Source: an uncultured Clostridia bacterium
GTDB taxonomy: Bacteria > Bacillota > Clostridia > Oscillospirales > Acutalibacteraceae
Direction: 5' to 3'
Assembly: GCA_947626485.1 (NCBI GenBank)
Contig: CANQSG010000112.1
Span: 1 to 6,288, forward strand
DNA length: 6,288 nt
This document shows, piece after piece, positions 4,339 to 6,288 of the stretch. The translations under genes and the position numbers were made by a program. The notes under the pieces are model-generated. The model was not told where the DNA came from and did not search any database. It worked only from the letters and a program-made list of their open reading frames with translations. Each line of letters starts with the position of its first letter. Position 1 is the first letter of the stretch.

Positions 4339-5103
4339 ATGTACAACGGAAAAGTGCTCATCTGCGGCGTCGACACCGCGAAGCTGCCGGTGCTGTCCGA
4401 GGCGCAAAAGGAGCGGTTGCTGCGGGAAGTGCGGGCGGGAAATGTCGCCGCGCGCGACGAGCTGATCCACGGCAACCTGCGCCTTGTGCTCAGCGTGATT
4501 CAGCGTTTTACGAACCGCGGCGAAAATCTCGACGACCTCTTTCAGGTCGGCTGTATCGGCTTGATGAAGTCGATCGACCACTTCGATATCGCGCAGAACG
4601 TCCGCTTTTCGACCTACGCGGTGCCGATGATCATCGGCGAGATTCGGCGCTATCTGCGGGACAACAACGCCATCCGCGTCAGCCGGTCGATCAAGGACAC
4701 CGCCTATCGCGCCATGCAGGTCAAGGAGCGGCTGACGAACGAGCGCCAGCGCGAGCCGACGGTGCAGGAGATCGCGGCGGAATTGCAGCTGCCGAAAGAG
4801 GAGGTCGTGATCGCGCTCGAAAGCGTCGTCGAGCCGGTCTCGCTCTACGAGCCGCTTTATTCCGACGGCGGCGACACGATCTACGTCCTCGACCAGGTCG
4901 GAGACCACAACGACGACCGGAACTGGCTCGACGAGATCGCCCTGAAAGAGGCCATCCAAAGCCTGAGCGAACGCGAAAAAAAGATTTTGCGGCTGCGCTT
5001 TTTGCAGGGCAAGACCCAGATGGAGGTCTCCGCCGAAATCGGCATCAGCCAAGCGCAGGTCAGCCGCCTCGAAAAAGGCGCCCTCAACCGCATAAAACAA
5101 TAA
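4339..5103 (+). CDS. sigG: RNA polymerase sporulation-specific sigma factor SigG
   Basis: The protein has 254 residues, the usual SigG length, and is the late forespore sigma factor that directs core polymerase to genes for spore DNA protection and germination after engulfment. The N-terminal VLICGVDTAKLPVLS (6-20) is the SigG signature. Region 2 (about 40-110) holds NLRLVLSVIQRFTNRG, the core-binding DDLFQVGCIGLMKSID, and the -10-reading FSTYAVPMIIGEIRRYLRD. Region 3 is about 111-165. Region 4 (about 203-254) has a helix-turn-helix in GKTQMEVSAEIGISQAQVSRLE that reads the -35. The ATG has AGAGGGGG 8 bases upstream. A sigma-F-like promoter precedes the gene, and ylmC follows 100 bases later without a clear terminator, so the two may be co-transcribed. 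In Bacillus spoIIGA and sigE precede sigG; here they do not. His44 stands where B. subtilis has Asn45 (see findings). Confidence 0.97.
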   Translation: MYNGKVLICGVDTAKLPVLSEAQKERLLREVRAGNVAARDELIHGNLRLVLSVIQRFTNRGENLDDLFQVGCIGLMKSIDHFDIAQNVRFSTYAVPMIIGEIRRYLRDNNAIRVSRSIKDTAYRAMQVKERLTNERQREPTVQEIAAELQLPKEEVVIALESVVEPVSLYEPLYSDGGDTIYVLDQVGDHNDDRNWLDEIALKEAIQSLSEREKKILRLRFLQGKTQMEVSAEIGISQAQVSRLEKGALNRIKQ

Positions 5104-5203
5104 CCGCCCTTTTCAGGATGCGCCGTTTTCGTCCGAAAATCCCGTCGCGCGGAAACTTTGCCGCCCGGCGTGCATAGAATAAAGACGGAAAGGGTGGTTT
5201 TTT

Positions 5204-5485
5204 ATGAGCTGTCGAATTACGGATATGCGGGAAAAACAGGTCATTTGCGTCAAGGACGGCGCGATGCTCGGCTTCGTCTGCGATGTGGAGATCGACGTCG
5301 TGACGGGCGCGCTCTGCGCCATCGTGATTTACGGGCGCAGCAAATTTTTCGGGCTGTTCGGGCGGGAGGACGACGTCGTAATCCCGTGGCAGGACATCGA
5401 CGTCATCGGCAACGATACGATCCTCGTCCGGTGCGACCCGCCGCAGCCGCACGAAAAACACCGGGCGTTTCCGCTTCGCACCTGA
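5204..5485 (+). CDS. YlmC/YmxH family sporulation protein (PRC-barrel)
   Basis: The protein has 93 residues and shows the YlmC/YmxH pattern of a small PRC-barrel: RITDMREKQVICVKDGAMLG (4-23), a strand pair with DVEIDVVTGALCAIVIYG (27-44), and the closing VVIPWQDIDVIGNDTILV (58-75). Members are common in spore formers and often lie next to sigG (in B. subtilis sigG-ylmA-ylmC); their biochemical role is not established. It is cytoplasmic by composition. The ATG has an AAAGGGTGG element just before six T residues, a slightly spaced ribosome site. CATAGAAT at 5173-5180 could be part of a promoter but lacks a convincing -35, so read-through from sigG is more likely. A strong terminator follows. 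The C-terminal 15 residues are polar and probably disordered. Confidence 0.9.
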   Translation: MSCRITDMREKQVICVKDGAMLGFVCDVEIDVVTGALCAIVIYGRSKFFGLFGREDDVVIPWQDIDVIGNDTILVRCDPPQPHEKHRAFPLRT

Positions 5486-5502
5486 ACCTTTACGCAGACG
5501 AG

Positions 5503-5531
5503 ACTGGCGCAGGAAACTGTGTCAGTTTTTT
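5503..5531 (+). terminator. Intrinsic terminator of sigG-ylmC
   Basis: A 10-bp stem (5503-5512 with 5517-5526, two G-U pairs) is capped by a GAAA tetraloop and followed by T residues to 5531. It lies 17 bases past the ylmC stop and separates it from spoIVB. Confidence 0.93.
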
Positions 5532-5613
5532 CTTTGCCGCCGCTTTTTGCCGCCTGCCTTCGCGCGTTTTTGTCCCGGCTTGGGAATAACTGTCCGCGCA
5601 AGGCATATTTTCC

Positions 5614-5644
5614 GAACAAGTCGGGCGCGGCGCGGCGCAAACTA
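5614..5644 (+). promoter_or_regulatory. Weak candidate forespore promoter of spoIVB
   Basis: CAAACTA (5638-5644) matches 6 of 7 of a sigma-G -10 (CATAMTA), and GAACA (5614-5618) is near a GMATA -35, but the spacing of 19 is one to two bases long. In B. subtilis spoIVB is transcribed by sigma-F and sigma-G, which is the only reason to prefer this reading. Low certainty. Confidence 0.3.
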
Positions 5645-5655
5645 AACGGGCAGGC

Positions 5656-5666
5656 AGAAAGGAGGT
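5656..5666 (+). promoter_or_regulatory. Very strong ribosome binding site of spoIVB
   Basis: AGAAAGGAGGT is complementary over 11 bases to the usual Bacillota 16S rRNA 3' end. AGGAGG ends 5-6 bases before the ATG at 5671, which fixes the start. Confidence 0.85.
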
Positions 5667-5670
5667 TGCT

Positions 5671-6288
5671 ATGCGGTTTGTAAGAAATCTCGTCAAAACG
5701 GTTTACACGCTTTGCCTGCTCGGCGCGGTGCTTGTTTTTTCGGCGATTGTCCACCTCGACCGGACGCTGCCCGCGGATTTCAAGGTCACGCAGGGCGAGG
5801 AGCTGACGATTCATTCGGAATTCCCGCTAAAAGCCGTTTCGAGCGGCGGCGAAGCCTCCCGCGCGAACGCCCAACCGGCGGCGGGTGTGCGGTACGACGT
5901 CGATTTGAAGCTCTTCGGCGTTATCCCGGTGCGGCGCGCCAACGTCGAGGTTATCCCCGAGACCTACGTCGCCGTGCTCGGACAACCCTTCGGCATTAAA
6001 ATCTACACCGAGGGCGTGCTCGTCGTCGGGCTGACCGACGTCGATTCCCCGACCGGAAACCGGAACCCCGCAAAGGAAGCGGGCATCCGGGAGGGGGATT
6101 TTATCCGGACGGTCGACGGCGAACACGTTTCGAGCAACAGCGACGTCTCCCGCCTGATCTCGGAGTCCGGCGGTCGGCCGCTGCGGCTCGTCATCGCGCG
6201 CGACGGCAGGGAAAAGACGGTCACGCTGACGCCGCAGCGCTCGGTGCAAAGCGGCGGTTATAAGGCCGGCCTCTGGGTGCGCGACAGC
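5671..6288 (+). CDS. spoIVB: SpoIVB peptidase, N-terminal half (3' truncated by window edge)
   Basis: The first 206 codons are present; the family is about 400-430 residues. SpoIVB is a forespore-secreted PDZ serine peptidase (family S55) that acts in the space between the two spore membranes and triggers sigma-K processing in the mother cell. One membrane/secretion helix lies at about 11-28. KLFGVIPVRRANVEVIPE (80-97) is a SpoIVB signature. The PDZ domain runs about 103-186, with LGQPFGIKIYTEGVLVVGL, then NPAKEAGIREGDFIRTVDGEHV (the ligand-groove segment) and LRLVIARDGREKTVTLTP. GGYKAGLWVRDS (195-206) is the start of the peptidase domain, where the sequence stops, so the catalytic residues cannot be checked. 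The frame is open to the edge. In many Clostridia spoIVB lies between recN and spo0A; here its upstream neighbours are sigG and ylmC. Confidence 0.95.
   Translation, partial: MRFVRNLVKTVYTLCLLGAVLVFSAIVHLDRTLPADFKVTQGEELTIHSEFPLKAVSSGGEASRANAQPAAGVRYDVDLKLFGVIPVRRANVEVIPETYVAVLGQPFGIKIYTEGVLVVGLTDVDSPTGNRNPAKEAGIREGDFIRTVDGEHVSSNSDVSRLISESGGRPLRLVIARDGREKTVTLTPQRSVQSGGYKAGLWVRDS

Noticed and set aside
3217..5100. A 627-codon open frame on the minus strand, with 258- and 287-codon frames overlapping part of it
   Set aside because: They lie antisense to the Pro/Glu-rich gene and sigG, are full of Arg/Gly/Phe repeats mirroring the plus-strand codons, and have no family features. GC-rich third positions remove stop codons on the opposite strand.
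5104..5150. Possible terminator after sigG (TTTTCG/CGAAAA at about 5127-5140)
   Set aside because: The two-base loop is too small, the stem is weak and there is no T tract.
4254..5177. A 307-codon plus-strand frame overlapping sigG
   Set aside because: It is an Arg-rich out-of-frame reading of sigG, starting upstream of the sigG promoter; sigG itself is unmistakable.
5602..5609. GGCATATT as a sigma-E -35 upstream of spoIVB
   Set aside because: No CATA-type -10 at the needed distance, and spoIVB is expected in the forespore, not under mother-cell sigma-E.
5827..6249. A 140-codon minus-strand frame under spoIVB
   Set aside because: It is antisense to a clearly conserved gene and has no ribosome site or family signature.

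Overview
The window looks like chromosomal DNA from a GC-rich, endospore-forming Clostridia, possibly of the Oscillospiraceae/Ruminococcaceae type. The reasons are a complete sporulation sigma factor G, a YlmC/YmxH protein and the first half of SpoIVB, a DUF4364 protein, Bacillota-style Shine-Dalgarno sequences, and high-GC coding with U-tailed intrinsic terminators. The taxonomic placement is inference.

Left part (1-2291). The 3' end of tuf (EF-Tu) ends at a clear terminator. Facing it is an XRE-family regulator (403-945, minus) with an AT-hook-like tail and its own terminator. Divergent from the regulator is tRNA-Thr(CGT), with encoded CCA, a near-consensus extended -10 promoter and a terminator. 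A large inverted repeat spans the tRNA promoter and could be an operator. Next, on the minus strand, are a DUF4364 winged-helix-like protein and, upstream of it, a flavodoxin-fold flavoprotein with four clustered cysteines. These two probably form an operon from a promoter at 2322-2350. No terminator is visible after DUF4364, so minus-strand transcripts could run antisense through the tRNA gene.

Middle part (about 2292-3470). This stretch is visibly more AT-rich than both flanks and looks like an acquired patch. It holds a RelB/DinJ-type antitoxin with a strong promoter and a perfect 9-bp inverted-repeat operator, then the C-terminal remnant of its RelE/ParE-type toxin (an orphaned antitoxin), then a small three-helix membrane protein. 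A bulged intrinsic terminator closes the patch.

Right part (3471-6288). A coiled-coil protein with a long Pro/Glu-rich linker has its own promoter and terminator. The sporulation block follows: sigG, preceded by a good match to a forespore sigma-F promoter and an A6T6 tract, then ylmC/ymxH ended by a GAAA-loop terminator, then the N-terminal half of spoIVB. SigG drives late forespore transcription, and SpoIVB is the forespore-secreted serine peptidase that signals sigma-K activation in the mother cell, so this block belongs to mid/late spore development. I saw no CRISPR array, insertion sequence, integrase or replication origin. The points most worth a second look are the dyad on the tRNA-Thr promoter beside the AT-hook regulator, the toxin-less antitoxin, and a SigG residue that may bear on anti-sigma control.
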